From contig NZ_JAWMWH010000001.1 in NCBI RefSeq assembly GCF_037546185.1, forward strand, positions 620,001-684,000: a stretch of DNA of 64,000 nt. The letters are read 5' to 3'. The notes beneath the pieces were generated by a model. That model did not search any database. It saw only the letters and a program-made list of their open reading frames with translations, and had not been told where the DNA came from. The position numbers and the translations under genes were made by a program. This DNA comes from Nicoliella lavandulae (GTDB lineage Bacteria; Bacillota; Bacilli; Lactobacillales; Lactobacillaceae). Shown piece by piece: positions 47,639 to 56,992 of this stretch. How positions within the stretch are numbered: the first letter of the stretch is position 1; the number at the start of each line of letters is the position of its first letter.

Positions 47639-48346
47639 ATGGATGCAGATGTTCAAGCATTATTTAATCAATCCAAACACATTGTCTTTTTAACCGGTGC
47701 AGGTGTATCAACACCATCTGGAATTCCAGATTATCGTTCTAAAAATGGGCTTTATGCTCAAGATAACGACGGTCGGCCGGCTGAATATTATTTAAGTCAT
47801 TCATGTTTAGACCATGAACCGGATAAGTTTTATCAGTTCGTTAAACAAAATATGTTTTATCCTGATGCTAAACCCAATGCAATTCATTTAAAACAAGCAG
47901 CCTTGACGAATCAAGACCGTGCTAGCATTATCACGCAAAACGTTGATAATTTGTATAATGAGGCTCACGCTAGTCATTTAATTGAATTTCACGGTAATTT
48001 GTACGATGTTTATTGTCAAAAGTGTCATCAACCAGTTGATTGGCATGCTTATTTGCAAAGTCCTATTCATCAGGGATGTGGGGGCACATTGCGACCAGGC
48101 ATTGTATTATATGATGAAGGCTTGGATCCAGTTAAAGTTCAGGATAGCGTTGATTTAATGTCTAAGAGTGACCTCGTGGTAATCGTGGGCACTTCGATGC
48201 GGGTTTATCCGTTTGCTGGCTTATTGCAGTATCGTAATCCGGCTGCACCAGTGATTGCGATCAATCAAGAGCGGCTTGACTTAGGAATTCCGTTAAAGAT
48301 GATTCAAGGCGATGCGGTTAAATTCTTTGAGGAGTTACAAGTGTAG
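47639..48346 (+). CDS. Sir2-family NAD-dependent protein deacylase
   Basis: A 235-residue sirtuin: GAGVSTPSGIPDYRS (NAD site), TQNVDNLY, catalytic His118 in EFHGN, and VVIVGTSMRVYPF. The zinc site is unusual: C126 and C129 (CQKC) are followed by H144-Q-G-C147, so a His stands where the third Cys is normally found. It probably removes acyl groups from lysines using NAD+. The start at ATG 47639 follows GGGGG; the longer ORF from 47576 would overlap the upstream gene. The stop codon abuts the start of the DUF72 gene. Confidence 0.88.
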   Translation: MDADVQALFNQSKHIVFLTGAGVSTPSGIPDYRSKNGLYAQDNDGRPAEYYLSHSCLDHEPDKFYQFVKQNMFYPDAKPNAIHLKQAALTNQDRASIITQNVDNLYNEAHASHLIEFHGNLYDVYCQKCHQPVDWHAYLQSPIHQGCGGTLRPGIVLYDEGLDPVKVQDSVDLMSKSDLVVIVGTSMRVYPFAGLLQYRNPAAPVIAINQERLDLGIPLKMIQGDAVKFFEELQV

Positions 48347-49192
48347 ATGATTACAATTGGCCTAACGACCTGGTCTGATCATCCGGCATTTTCCAATGAT
48401 GACCGGCCACCCAGCTTAACGACCTATGCTAGTTTTTTACCAACCGTGGAAGTAGATACACCATTTTATGCTATCCCCAAGGTCAGTACGGTAATCAACT
48501 GGCAACGACAAGTTCCAAAACAGTTTCAATTTGTTCTAAAGGCGAATCAATTAATGACTCAACATGATTTAAGAGGTCCCAAGCCAGCAACACTGCATGA
48601 ACGGCATCAAGCGTTTCAACAGTTTCAGAAAATGGTAGTTCCATTAGTGGACCGCCATCAGCTAAAGACAATTTTATTTCAATTTCCACCATTTTTTGAT
48701 TTAACTAATGAACATTTAGATTATTTAACGCAAATACGTAATTACTTGCCAGATTTGCCAATTACCGTTGAATTTCGGCATCCAGCTTGGTTTAACAAGC
48801 AGTTTGAATCACAGCTATTTTCTGGACTACAACAGTTGGGGATGACCCTAGCAATTGTGGACGAACCCCATAACTTAAATGATGGGGTTCCATTCGTGCC
48901 AGTAATCACTAACCCAAATTTAGTGTTTATTCGGTTGCACGGCAGAAATGCGGCAGGATGGTTCAATCAAGGTAAGGATTGGCGAAGTAAGCGGACTTTA
49001 TACCGCTATAATGATCATGAATTGCAGGGGTTGGCAGGTATTGTTAAAGATTTAGCCAACCAAGCTCGAGAGGTTTGTGTGATTTTCAACAATAACTCCG
49101 GCAAGGATGCAGCACCAAATGCATTAAAATTACAGTCATTGCTCGGGCTACATTTTAAGGGGCTCGCCCCCAAACAATTAGATTTATTTTAA
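48347..49192 (+). CDS. DUF72 (YecE-like) protein
   Basis: A 281-residue TIM-barrel-like protein of the DUF72 family, seen in IGLTTWSDHPAF at the N-terminus, FLPTVEVDTPFYAIPKVSTV, VEFRHPAWF, LVFIRLHGRNAAGW and the C-terminal VCVIFNNNSGKDAAPNAL. Function is unknown across the family. Its ATG follows immediately on the sirtuin stop codon, so the two are translated together. Confidence 0.85.
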   Translation: MITIGLTTWSDHPAFSNDDRPPSLTTYASFLPTVEVDTPFYAIPKVSTVINWQRQVPKQFQFVLKANQLMTQHDLRGPKPATLHERHQAFQQFQKMVVPLVDRHQLKTILFQFPPFFDLTNEHLDYLTQIRNYLPDLPITVEFRHPAWFNKQFESQLFSGLQQLGMTLAIVDEPHNLNDGVPFVPVITNPNLVFIRLHGRNAAGWFNQGKDWRSKRTLYRYNDHELQGLAGIVKDLANQAREVCVIFNNNSGKDAAPNALKLQSLLGLHFKGLAPKQLDLF

Positions 49193-49205
49193 AATTTTCT
49201 AATTA

Positions 49206-49214
49206 TGCTATAAT
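49206..49214 (+). promoter_or_regulatory. metG extended -10 promoter
   Basis: TGC followed by TATAAT (49209-49214), 49 bases before the metG start. No T-box or other leader is seen before metG. Confidence 0.5.
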
Positions 49215-49263
49215 AAAAATAATATAGATAGCGAAAACCGCTTTTGAAAGGGAGCATTACTTT

Positions 49264-51294
49264 ATGGCGAAACCAACTTATTACATCACGACCCCAATTT
49301 ATTATCCATCGGGGCGGTTACACATCGGTAACTCATACACTACAATTGCGTGTGATGCATTAGCACGCTTTAAACGTAAGACGGGATACGATGTTTTCTA
49401 CCTTACGGGAACTGATGAACACGGTCTTAAGATTGAACAAAAGGCTGAAAAATTAGGCATGGATCCACAAGCCTATGTTGATAAAATGGCTGATGGAATT
49501 AAACAACTTTGGAAGACACTTGATATTTCTAATGATAAGTTCATTCGGACAACTGATGACTATCACGAAGCAGCAGTGCAAAAGATTTTCCAAAAATTAC
49601 AAGATAATGGCGATATTTACTTAGGTGAATACACTGGTTGGTACTCTGTGTCTGATGAAGAATACTTTACTGAATCACAATTATCAGAAGTATATAAGGA
49701 TGACGCAGGTAACGTGACTGGTGGGAAAGCCCCTAGTGGTCATGAAGTGCAATTAGTGCATGAACCTTGTTACTTCTTTAAGATGAGCAAGTATGCTGAT
49801 TGGTTATTACAATACTACAAGGATCATCCCGACTTTATTGAACCATCGACTCGGATGAATGAAATGATCAATAACTTCATTAAACCCGGCCTAGAAGATT
49901 TAGCTGTCTCACGGACATCATTCAACTGGGGAGTTCCAGTGAAGAGTGATCCAGAACATGTGGTTTACGTATGGATCGATGCATTGACGAACTATATTAC
50001 TGCATTAGGTTATGGTTCTGATAATGATGAACTATTCCAAAAGTACTGGCCAGCTAATGTACAAATGGTGGGTAAGGAAATCGTTCGTTTCCATACGATT
50101 TACTGGCCAATTATTTTACATGCATTAGGCCTAGAATTACCTAAGCATGTTGTGGGCCACGGCTGGTTATTAATGAAAGATGGTAAAATGTCTAAGTCTA
50201 AGGGTAACGTTATTTACCCAGAAACATTAGTAGAACGGTATGGCTTAGATGCTACTCGTTACTACTTACTTCGGGCAATGCCTTATGGTAACGATGGAGT
50301 CTTTACGCCAGAAGACTTTGTTGACCGAATTAATTATGATTTAGCTAACGACTTAGGAAATCTATTGAACCGGACGGTTGCAATGATCAACAAGTATGAA
50401 GGTGGCACCATCCCAGCGTTCAAGTCTGATGTAACAGAATTTGATGCGCCATTAGAAGCCATTGCGGCTGAAGCCGTTACTGAATTTAATGCTAAAATGG
50501 ACTCAGTTCACTTTGCAGATGCATTGGCTGCCATTTGGAAGTTGATTGCTGCTACTAATAAGTACATCGATCAAACTGAACCATGGAAGTTAGCTAAGAG
50601 TGATTCAGCTGATGATAAGGAAGCCCTTGCATCAGTGATGGCTCACTTGGCTGCTAGTTTACGGGTCGTAGCATTATTGATCAGTCCAATCATGACGCAA
50701 GCCCCTAAGAAGATCTTTGATCAACTAGGTTTGGAATTTGGTGACTTTAACTTAGCTGAACTTAATATTGCTGATTTACCAGCTAACACCCAAGTGGTGA
50801 AGAAAGGAGTTCCAATCTTCCCTCGCTTGGATGCAGAAGCTGAAGTTGAATTTATTAAGGGTCAAATGACTAAGTCTGACAAGACAAAGGGTCGTGCAGC
50901 ACAAAAAGCAGCTGCTGATGGTAGCTTTGATCCAGATACGACTGAATTAACGCTCACTAAGAAGGCAATTCGATTCGAAGCGTTTGATAAGGTTGAGTTA
51001 AAAGTTGCGGAAGTCGTTGCGGTGCAACCCGTTGAAGGGGCTGATAAGCTCCTTAAGTTTAAGCTAGATGCTGGTGATCAAGGCTATCGCCAAATTTTAT
51101 CTGGAATTGCCAAGTGGTATCCAGATTACCAAAAACTAGTTGGTAAAAAAGTAATTGCTGTTTCTAACTTAAAGCCTCGTAAGATGAAGGGTGAACTTAG
51201 TCAGGGAATGCTACTTTCAGTTGAACATAAGGATGGTTCAATTGAATTAGCAACCCTACCAAGTACGTTTGAAAACGGTGCAACTTTAGAATAA
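49264..51294 (+). CDS. metG: methionyl-tRNA synthetase
   Basis: A 676-residue enzyme that charges both initiator and elongator tRNA-Met. Motifs: TTPIYYPSGRLHIGNSYTTI (HIGH-type), KMSKSKGNVIYPE, an anticodon-binding helical domain, and a C-terminal tRNA-binding domain (FDKVELKVAEVVAVQPVEGA onward, about residues 570-676). The ATG follows AAAGGGAG. It heads the conserved run metG-tatD-rnmV-rsmA. Confidence 0.97.
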   Translation: MAKPTYYITTPIYYPSGRLHIGNSYTTIACDALARFKRKTGYDVFYLTGTDEHGLKIEQKAEKLGMDPQAYVDKMADGIKQLWKTLDISNDKFIRTTDDYHEAAVQKIFQKLQDNGDIYLGEYTGWYSVSDEEYFTESQLSEVYKDDAGNVTGGKAPSGHEVQLVHEPCYFFKMSKYADWLLQYYKDHPDFIEPSTRMNEMINNFIKPGLEDLAVSRTSFNWGVPVKSDPEHVVYVWIDALTNYITALGYGSDNDELFQKYWPANVQMVGKEIVRFHTIYWPIILHALGLELPKHVVGHGWLLMKDGKMSKSKGNVIYPETLVERYGLDATRYYLLRAMPYGNDGVFTPEDFVDRINYDLANDLGNLLNRTVAMINKYEGGTIPAFKSDVTEFDAPLEAIAAEAVTEFNAKMDSVHFADALAAIWKLIAATNKYIDQTEPWKLAKSDSADDKEALASVMAHLAASLRVVALLISPIMTQAPKKIFDQLGLEFGDFNLAELNIADLPANTQVVKKGVPIFPRLDAEAEVEFIKGQMTKSDKTKGRAAQKAAADGSFDPDTTELTLTKKAIRFEAFDKVELKVAEVVAVQPVEGADKLLKFKLDAGDQGYRQILSGIAKWYPDYQKLVGKKVIAVSNLKPRKMKGELSQGMLLSVEHKDGSIELATLPSTFENGATLE

Positions 51295-51360
51295 TTTTAA
51301 ACTTAGATTGGCCATTAATTCTAGTTGGATTAATGGCTAATTTCATTTGGAGGTACGGTT

Positions 51361-52137
51361 ATGCAAATTTTTGATTCTCATACGCACTTAAATGATGATA
51401 TTTTACTCCCCGACGCCAAACAGTATATTGAACATGCTCGTAAATTAGGGGTCGTTAAAATGGCAATTGTTGGTTCGGACCGCAAGTTGAATCGATTAGC
51501 AATTGAATTAGCGCATCAATATGATAATTTATATGCCATTGTTGGTTTTCATCCCGAATCTGCGAACGAATTCGATGATGCAGCGGCTAAGGAATTAAAG
51601 GCTCAACTAGCCGATCCTAAAGTAGTCGCTATTGGTGAAATTGGCTTAGATTACCATCAAAACGTTGTTAAACAAAAGGTACAACACCATGTCTTTAAAC
51701 GCCAGATTGAAATGGCGAAGGCAGCTGGGTTGCCAATCTCTGTGCATAATCGAGATGCGTTTGAAGATACGTATGATATTTTGAAGGCAGCTGATGTAAG
51801 TTCAATTCACGGAATTATTCATAGCTTTAATGGTGATCCCGAATGGGCCCATAAGTTTTTGAACTTAGGGATGTATGTATCATTTAGTGGGGTGGCTAGC
51901 TTTAAGAAAACGAAGGAAGTTCATGCTGCAGCTAAGGAAACACCACTAGATCGAATTTTAGTGGAAACCGATGCCCCATATTTGGCACCAGAACCATACC
52001 GCGGAAAACAAAATGAACCCGGCTATACCCTATACACGGTAGAAGCCATTGCGAGATATCGTGATACAACTCCGGACGTAATTGCTGATGCAACCTACCA
52101 AAACACTCTCCGGATATTTGGAATCGAGGAATCATGA
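51361..52137 (+). CDS. TatD-family metal-dependent hydrolase
   Basis: A 258-residue TIM-barrel hydrolase: DSHTHLND (metal His pair), GFHPES, EIGLDYHQNV, VHNRDAFED, and ETDAPYLAPEPYRG. Family members act as 3'-5' exonucleases or D-aminoacyl-tRNA deacylases. It follows metG, as in most Firmicutes, and overlaps rnmV by four bases. Confidence 0.92.
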   Translation: MQIFDSHTHLNDDILLPDAKQYIEHARKLGVVKMAIVGSDRKLNRLAIELAHQYDNLYAIVGFHPESANEFDDAAAKELKAQLADPKVVAIGEIGLDYHQNVVKQKVQHHVFKRQIEMAKAAGLPISVHNRDAFEDTYDILKAADVSSIHGIIHSFNGDPEWAHKFLNLGMYVSFSGVASFKKTKEVHAAAKETPLDRILVETDAPYLAPEPYRGKQNEPGYTLYTVEAIARYRDTTPDVIADATYQNTLRIFGIEES

Positions 52138-52694
52138 ACAAAATTAAAGAAGTCATCATTGTTGAAGGCAAAGATGATACCAAGCGCATTAAAGATGCGG
52201 TCAATGCTGATACGTTAGAAACCCGGGGTTCGGCAATTGATGATAAAACCCTAGCATTAATTAAACAGATTGCAGCCCAACGTGGGATTATTATTTTTAC
52301 TGACCCTGATTTTTCAGGCGAACGAATTCGTAAAATCGTGGCCAATGCCGTTCCGAATGCGAAGCATGCGTTTATTAAGCGGAACTTAGCAACGCCTACG
52401 AAAGCGCATGGGTCGCTGGGCGTAGAACACGCTACTCCTGAAACGATTCGAGCAGCGTTAGCTAATTTATACTCTGAAGATCCAGCAGCAACGGCATTAA
52501 TTCCGGAATCCGTGTTGATGGACTATAACCTAATGGGTGGTCCAAATTCACGTCAGCGTAGACAAATGTTGTGTGATATTTTAAACATTGGCTATGTAAA
52601 TGGGAAACGGCTTGCTAAACGGCTGCAGATGTTTTCAATTACGCCCCAACAATTTAATGATGCAATGAAGCAAATCGAGGAGGAACTAAAATGA
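52134..52694 (+). CDS. rnmV: ribonuclease M5
   Basis: A 186-residue Toprim nuclease that matures 5S rRNA precursor. The Toprim motifs are VEGKDDTKRI with the catalytic Glu and IIFTDPDFSGERIRK with the metal Asp pair; PTKAHGSLGVEHA follows as in the family. Overlapping starts with tatD (four bases) and rsmA (four bases) show coupled translation. Its substrate gene lies in this window at 40395. Confidence 0.95.
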   Translation: MNKIKEVIIVEGKDDTKRIKDAVNADTLETRGSAIDDKTLALIKQIAAQRGIIIFTDPDFSGERIRKIVANAVPNAKHAFIKRNLATPTKAHGSLGVEHATPETIRAALANLYSEDPAATALIPESVLMDYNLMGGPNSRQRRQMLCDILNIGYVNGKRLAKRLQMFSITPQQFNDAMKQIEEELK

Positions 52695-53581
52695 CGAACA
52701 CACCTGCAATTGGGAGTCCCGCCAGAACCCAAGCAATTTTGAACCGTTATCACCTATCTGCTAAAAAGAGCTTAGGGCAAAACTTTTTAACTGATTTGAA
52801 CACGTTGGTGGGAATTGTGGACGCTGCAGAAATTACAACGGATGATAATGTGATTGAAATTGGCCCCGGAATCGGTTCTTTGACCGAACAAATTGCTAAG
52901 CGGGCGAATAAGGTGGTGGCCTTTGAAATTGACCGTAACCTATTACCCGTGTTAAATGAAACCTTGGCCCCTTATGATAATGTTAAAATCATTAATGAAG
53001 ATATCCTAAAGGCTAACTTGCCAGAAGTAATTAAAAATGAGTTTGGTGATGGTCGACCAGTAAAGGTCGTAGCTAATTTACCTTATTACATTACTACGCC
53101 CATCATCTTAAGTTTATTGAAGGGACCAGTTGATTTTTCTAAAATTGTGGTAATGATGCAAAAGGAAGTTGCAGATCGCCTGGGCGCTAAGATTGGTGTA
53201 AAGGCTTATAGCTCGCTATCCGTGATCGTGCAATACCTACATCGGGTGACTGTGCCAATGATGGTTTCTAGAAAATCATTTATTCCATCCCCCAATGTTG
53301 ATTCTGCAATTGTCGTTTTATCGGATTATGACCATCGGGATGCCGTAGCTTACAATGACAAGGCATTCATGGGATTCGTACGGGGGTGTTTTGCCCACCG
53401 CCGTAAAACGCTTTGGAACAATCTGCAAGGTATCTTTGGTAAACAACCAGATGTAAAATCACAAATTCAAAATGGATTGGATGATGCCGGGATTCAACCC
53501 AGTGTTCGACCAGAACAGTTAACGGTAGCTGATTTTGTTAACCTTGCCAATACTTTCCATGAAATTGGATTATTAAAATAA
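52691..53581 (+). CDS. rsmA: 16S rRNA dimethyladenosine transferase RsmA/KsgA
   Basis: A 296-residue SAM-dependent enzyme that dimethylates A1518 and A1519 of 16S rRNA. Motifs: KSLGQNFLTD, IEIGPGIGSLTEQ (SAM loop), NLPYYITTPII (substrate adenine motif) and a C-terminal helical domain with FAHRRKTLWNNL. It overlaps rnmV by four bases. Confidence 0.96.
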   Translation: MTNTPAIGSPARTQAILNRYHLSAKKSLGQNFLTDLNTLVGIVDAAEITTDDNVIEIGPGIGSLTEQIAKRANKVVAFEIDRNLLPVLNETLAPYDNVKIINEDILKANLPEVIKNEFGDGRPVKVVANLPYYITTPIILSLLKGPVDFSKIVVMMQKEVADRLGAKIGVKAYSSLSVIVQYLHRVTVPMMVSRKSFIPSPNVDSAIVVLSDYDHRDAVAYNDKAFMGFVRGCFAHRRKTLWNNLQGIFGKQPDVKSQIQNGLDDAGIQPSVRPEQLTVADFVNLANTFHEIGLLK

Positions 53582-53690
53582 CATTCCTAGCAGTTCCTAA
53601 TTGAGGAACTGCTTTTTTAGTCCACTGACTTTTATGATAAATTTTAGTATAATAAAAAATAAATAAATTAAGTGGATTGGAGGGGATGAA

Positions 53691-54539
53691 TTGAAAATTG
53701 TTGAAAAGGCACCCGCAAAGATTAATTTGGGATTAGATACGCCGTTTATGCATTCAGATGGCTTGCCAGAATGGAACATGGTCATGGCATCGGTGGATTT
53801 GGCGGACTACGTTACGATTGAAACAACGGGCAAAGATGAAATTGTTGTTGAATCGGATAGTGTATTTATTCCAAATGATCGGCGCAACCTAGCTTATCAA
53901 GCTGCATTAATCTTGAAGCAGCAATTTAGCATTCGCACCGGGATTAAAATTGAAATCAAAAAACATATTCCAATTGCCGCCGGATTAGGCGGAGGTTCAT
54001 CTGATGCAGCAGCCGTGTTGAGGGGGATGAATCAATTATTTGATTTGCAGCTAACTAACCCCAAGCTAGCAGAGATTGGGTTATTAGTTGATTCAGACGT
54101 TCCATATTGTATTTATAGTCAAACGGCACTGGTCACTGGGCGTGGCGAAATCATTGAAGAAATGCCTAAACTACCATCCATGTGGATCGTGATTGTAAAG
54201 CCACGCATTAGTGTATCAACGCCCAAAATTTTACAAGAAATTGATTATACAAAGTTAGACCATCCCAACATCGACTCGTTGATTAACTATACGAAGCGAA
54301 GTGATTTAAATGGCATTACTGCCAATATGGGCAACGTATTGGAGTCTATTTCTGGTAAACATTATCCGGAAATTTTGGAAATTAAAAATCGTTTGATTGC
54401 ATACGGGGCGGATGGCTCGCAAATGAGTGGGACCGGCCCTACTGTATTTGCCGTGTGTCAGAAATTAAGTCGGGCTAAACGCCTATTGAATAGCATTCGG
54501 GGCTTCTGTAATGAAGCTTATTTGGTGCGGCCACTATAA
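53691..54539 (+). CDS. ispE: 4-diphosphocytidyl-2-C-methyl-D-erythritol kinase family (IspE)
   Basis: A 282-residue GHMP kinase: EKAPAKINLGLDT, IPIAAGLGGGSSDAAAVLRGM (ATP loop) and GSQMSGTGPTVFA. In the MEP pathway IspE phosphorylates CDP-methylerythritol. The start is TTG 53691 behind GGAGGGG; the ATG just before it is in a frame that stops at once. The position between rsmA and purR is conserved in Firmicutes. The window also has mevalonate-pathway HMG-CoA reductase, so the real role of this kinase is unclear. Confidence 0.88.
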   Translation: MKIVEKAPAKINLGLDTPFMHSDGLPEWNMVMASVDLADYVTIETTGKDEIVVESDSVFIPNDRRNLAYQAALILKQQFSIRTGIKIEIKKHIPIAAGLGGGSSDAAAVLRGMNQLFDLQLTNPKLAEIGLLVDSDVPYCIYSQTALVTGRGEIIEEMPKLPSMWIVIVKPRISVSTPKILQEIDYTKLDHPNIDSLINYTKRSDLNGITANMGNVLESISGKHYPEILEIKNRLIAYGADGSQMSGTGPTVFAVCQKLSRAKRLLNSIRGFCNEAYLVRPL

Positions 54540-54577
54540 ATATCACTTACATTAAATGATAAAATTACTAAAAAATA

Positions 54578-54606
54578 GGGTAAAACACGAACTTTTATGC
54601 TAAAAT
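54578..54606 (+). promoter_or_regulatory. purR promoter with an overlapping PurBox-like site
   Basis: An extended -10, TGC then TAAAAT (54601-54606), follows a PurBox-like AAACACGAACTTT (54583-54595, 11 of 13 positions to AWWWCCGAACWWT) lying in the -35/-10 spacer. That placement suggests self-repression of purR. The -35 is poor. Confidence 0.45.
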
Positions 54607-54653
54607 TTGTGTGATAGGAAAATTTGGTAATTTTATTTATAGAGGTGAATGAC

Positions 54654-55478
54654 TTGAAGGTCAGAAGAAGTAATCGATTAATTGATATGACTAAGTATCT
54701 TTTAGATCGACCCCATACGCTGATTCCCCTGACTTTTTTTGTGGACCGGTATGGTTCTGCAAAATCTTCGATTAGTGAAGATCTAGGAATATTAAAGCAA
54801 ACATTTAAGGATCGTGGAATTGGTATCGTGGATACTATTCCAGGGGCTGCTGGTGGAACCCGGTTTCTACCATCAATTCCAGCAGCTGAAGCTAAAGCAT
54901 TTGTGGATGACTTAAAAGATGCCCTAAATGATGATAGTCGCTACTTAGCTGGTGGATACATTTACATGGCAGATGTTTTAAGCTATCCCAGCACTTTGCG
55001 GACAATTGGCCGAATCATGGCCACTAAATTTGTGGATCAACGAATTGATGCCGTGTTAACTGTGGCTACTAAGGGAATTCCAATTGCGCAAAGCATTGCT
55101 ACGAACTTGAACGTGCCGTTCGTAGTCGCCCAACACGATTCTAAAATTACTGATGGTTCAACCATTAGCGTTAATTATGTATCTGGCTCTAATAATAATG
55201 TCAAAAAAATGGTATTATCAAAGCGGAGCCTAGCAGCTAACTCCCGTGTTTTGATCGTTGATGATTACCTTAAGGGTGGCGGAACGGTGAACGGATTAGC
55301 TACGCTAGCTCGTGAATTTAATTGTGAAGTAGCAGGCGTTTCGGTGCTTGCTGAAGAAAATTTTGCTCGACGCGAGTTTACAGATCAAGAATATGTTTCG
55401 CTAGTTAAGGTTGATATTGCTAAACATATTACTGTATCGGACGGTAACTTCTTAAAGACCGTTTTTAATCAAAAATAG
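54654..55478 (+). CDS. purR: purine operon regulator PurR
   Basis: A 275-residue protein with an N-terminal winged helix (RRSNRLIDMTKYLLDRPHTL) and a phosphoribosyltransferase-like domain whose PRPP loop reads VLIVDDYLKGGGTVNG. It binds PurBox DNA and senses PRPP, controlling purine synthesis and salvage genes. I use TTG 54654 (MKVRRSNR), seven to eight bases after AGAGGTGA; the longer ORF from 54624 has no site. glmU follows after 13 bases. Confidence 0.93.
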   Translation: MKVRRSNRLIDMTKYLLDRPHTLIPLTFFVDRYGSAKSSISEDLGILKQTFKDRGIGIVDTIPGAAGGTRFLPSIPAAEAKAFVDDLKDALNDDSRYLAGGYIYMADVLSYPSTLRTIGRIMATKFVDQRIDAVLTVATKGIPIAQSIATNLNVPFVVAQHDSKITDGSTISVNYVSGSNNNVKKMVLSKRSLAANSRVLIVDDYLKGGGTVNGLATLAREFNCEVAGVSVLAEENFARREFTDQEYVSLVKVDIAKHITVSDGNFLKTVFNQK

Positions 55479-55491
55479 GAGGATCAATTGT

Positions 55492-56865
55492 ATGAGCGCA
55501 AGAAATACCATTATTTTAGCTGCCGGTAAGGGAACTAGAATGAAATCCAAGTTGTATAAGGTGTTACACCGTATTTGTGGTAGAACCATGGTTGACCATG
55601 TGTTAACACAAGTCGAAAAAACGAACATGGATAATATCGTGACCGTAGTGGGCTATGGTGCCGAAGATGTTGAACATGAATTAGGCGATCGGACTAAATA
55701 CGTAGTTCAAGAACAACAACTTGGGACTGGGGATGCGGTAATCAAAGCAGAACCACTCCTAAAGGATATTGAAGGGACTACCATGGTGGTTAGTGGGGAT
55801 ACGCCATTATTTACCAGTCAAACGTTTGAAAAACTATTTAAGTACCATGAAGAAAAACAAGCAGCAGTCACTATTTTAACTTCTAAGGCCCCAGATCCAA
55901 CTGGGTATGGGCGGATCGTTCGTAACGACATTGGCATTGTGGAAAAGATTGTGGAACAAAAGGATGCCTCCAAGGAAGAACAAGCGATTAATGAAATTAA
56001 CACGGGGGTTTATGTATTTGATAATCAAGCCCTCTTTAAGTCCTTACACCAAATTAATAATAACAATGCGCAGGGTGAATACTATTTAACTGACGTTATT
56101 GAAATCTTGAAGAACGCCGGTAAGATCATTGCAGCATATCGGATGGCTGACTTTAACGAATCAATGGGTGTTAACGACCGAATCGCGTTGTCCAAAGCCA
56201 CTAAGGTAATGCAAGCACGGATCAACCAACATCATATGGCAGAAGGGGTTTCCATTATTAATCCTGATGATACCTATATTGATGTGGATATTAAAATTGG
56301 CCCTGATACCGTAGTCGAACCAGGGGTGCAAATTCATGGGCAAACTACGATTGGTTCTAACTGTCGAATTGGGGCTAACTCAGAAATTATTGATTGTCAA
56401 TTACATGACAACGTGCATGTGATTTCATCATACCTCCAAGAATCTGAAATGCTAGATAACTCGGATATTGGACCTTACAGCCATCTTAGACCAGCTTCAG
56501 TAATTGGCCCACATGTGCACTTAGGTAACTTCGTAGAGGTTAAAAAAGCCCAAATTGACGAAGGAACAAAGGTTGGTCACTTAACTTACGTTGGAAATGC
56601 GCACTTAGGTAAGAACATCAACGTTGGGTGTGGTGTTATTTTTGCTAATTACGATGGTAAGAACAAGCACAACGTAACCGTTGGGGATGGGGCCTTTATT
56701 GGTAGCAATTCTAACTTAATTGCACCAGTAAACATTGCTGATCATTCATTTATTGCTGCTGGTTCTACGATTACTGATGATGTGAACAAATACGATATGG
56801 CAATTGCCCGCGCTCGGCAAACGAATAAGCCCGGCTACTATAAAAAATTACCTTATGATGCTTAA
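55492..56865 (+). CDS. glmU: bifunctional GlmU (GlcNAc-1-P uridyltransferase/GlcN-1-P acetyltransferase)
   Basis: A 457-residue enzyme that makes UDP-GlcNAc for peptidoglycan and, here, probably for the PNAG-like polymer. N-terminal uridyltransferase: ILAAGKGTRMKSKLYKVLH, QLGTGDAV, VVSGDTPLF. C-terminal left-handed beta-helix with hexapeptide repeats from about residue 255 and the acetyl-transfer region HLGNFVEVKKAQ and FANYDGKNKH. The ATG follows AGGAGG. Confidence 0.97.
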   Translation: MSARNTIILAAGKGTRMKSKLYKVLHRICGRTMVDHVLTQVEKTNMDNIVTVVGYGAEDVEHELGDRTKYVVQEQQLGTGDAVIKAEPLLKDIEGTTMVVSGDTPLFTSQTFEKLFKYHEEKQAAVTILTSKAPDPTGYGRIVRNDIGIVEKIVEQKDASKEEQAINEINTGVYVFDNQALFKSLHQINNNNAQGEYYLTDVIEILKNAGKIIAAYRMADFNESMGVNDRIALSKATKVMQARINQHHMAEGVSIINPDDTYIDVDIKIGPDTVVEPGVQIHGQTTIGSNCRIGANSEIIDCQLHDNVHVISSYLQESEMLDNSDIGPYSHLRPASVIGPHVHLGNFVEVKKAQIDEGTKVGHLTYVGNAHLGKNINVGCGVIFANYDGKNKHNVTVGDGAFIGSNSNLIAPVNIADHSFIAAGSTITDDVNKYDMAIARARQTNKPGYYKKLPYDA

Positions 56866-56992
56866 GATGGTATAAATTAACTTTGCATTATATAATAATT
56901 GAGCATTTTAGTGTAAAATATTAAGTAGCGAAAAAAATCAGATTGTTTTTACAAGTAAGACAGTAATGAATGGATTTTAGATGGAGGAAGTT

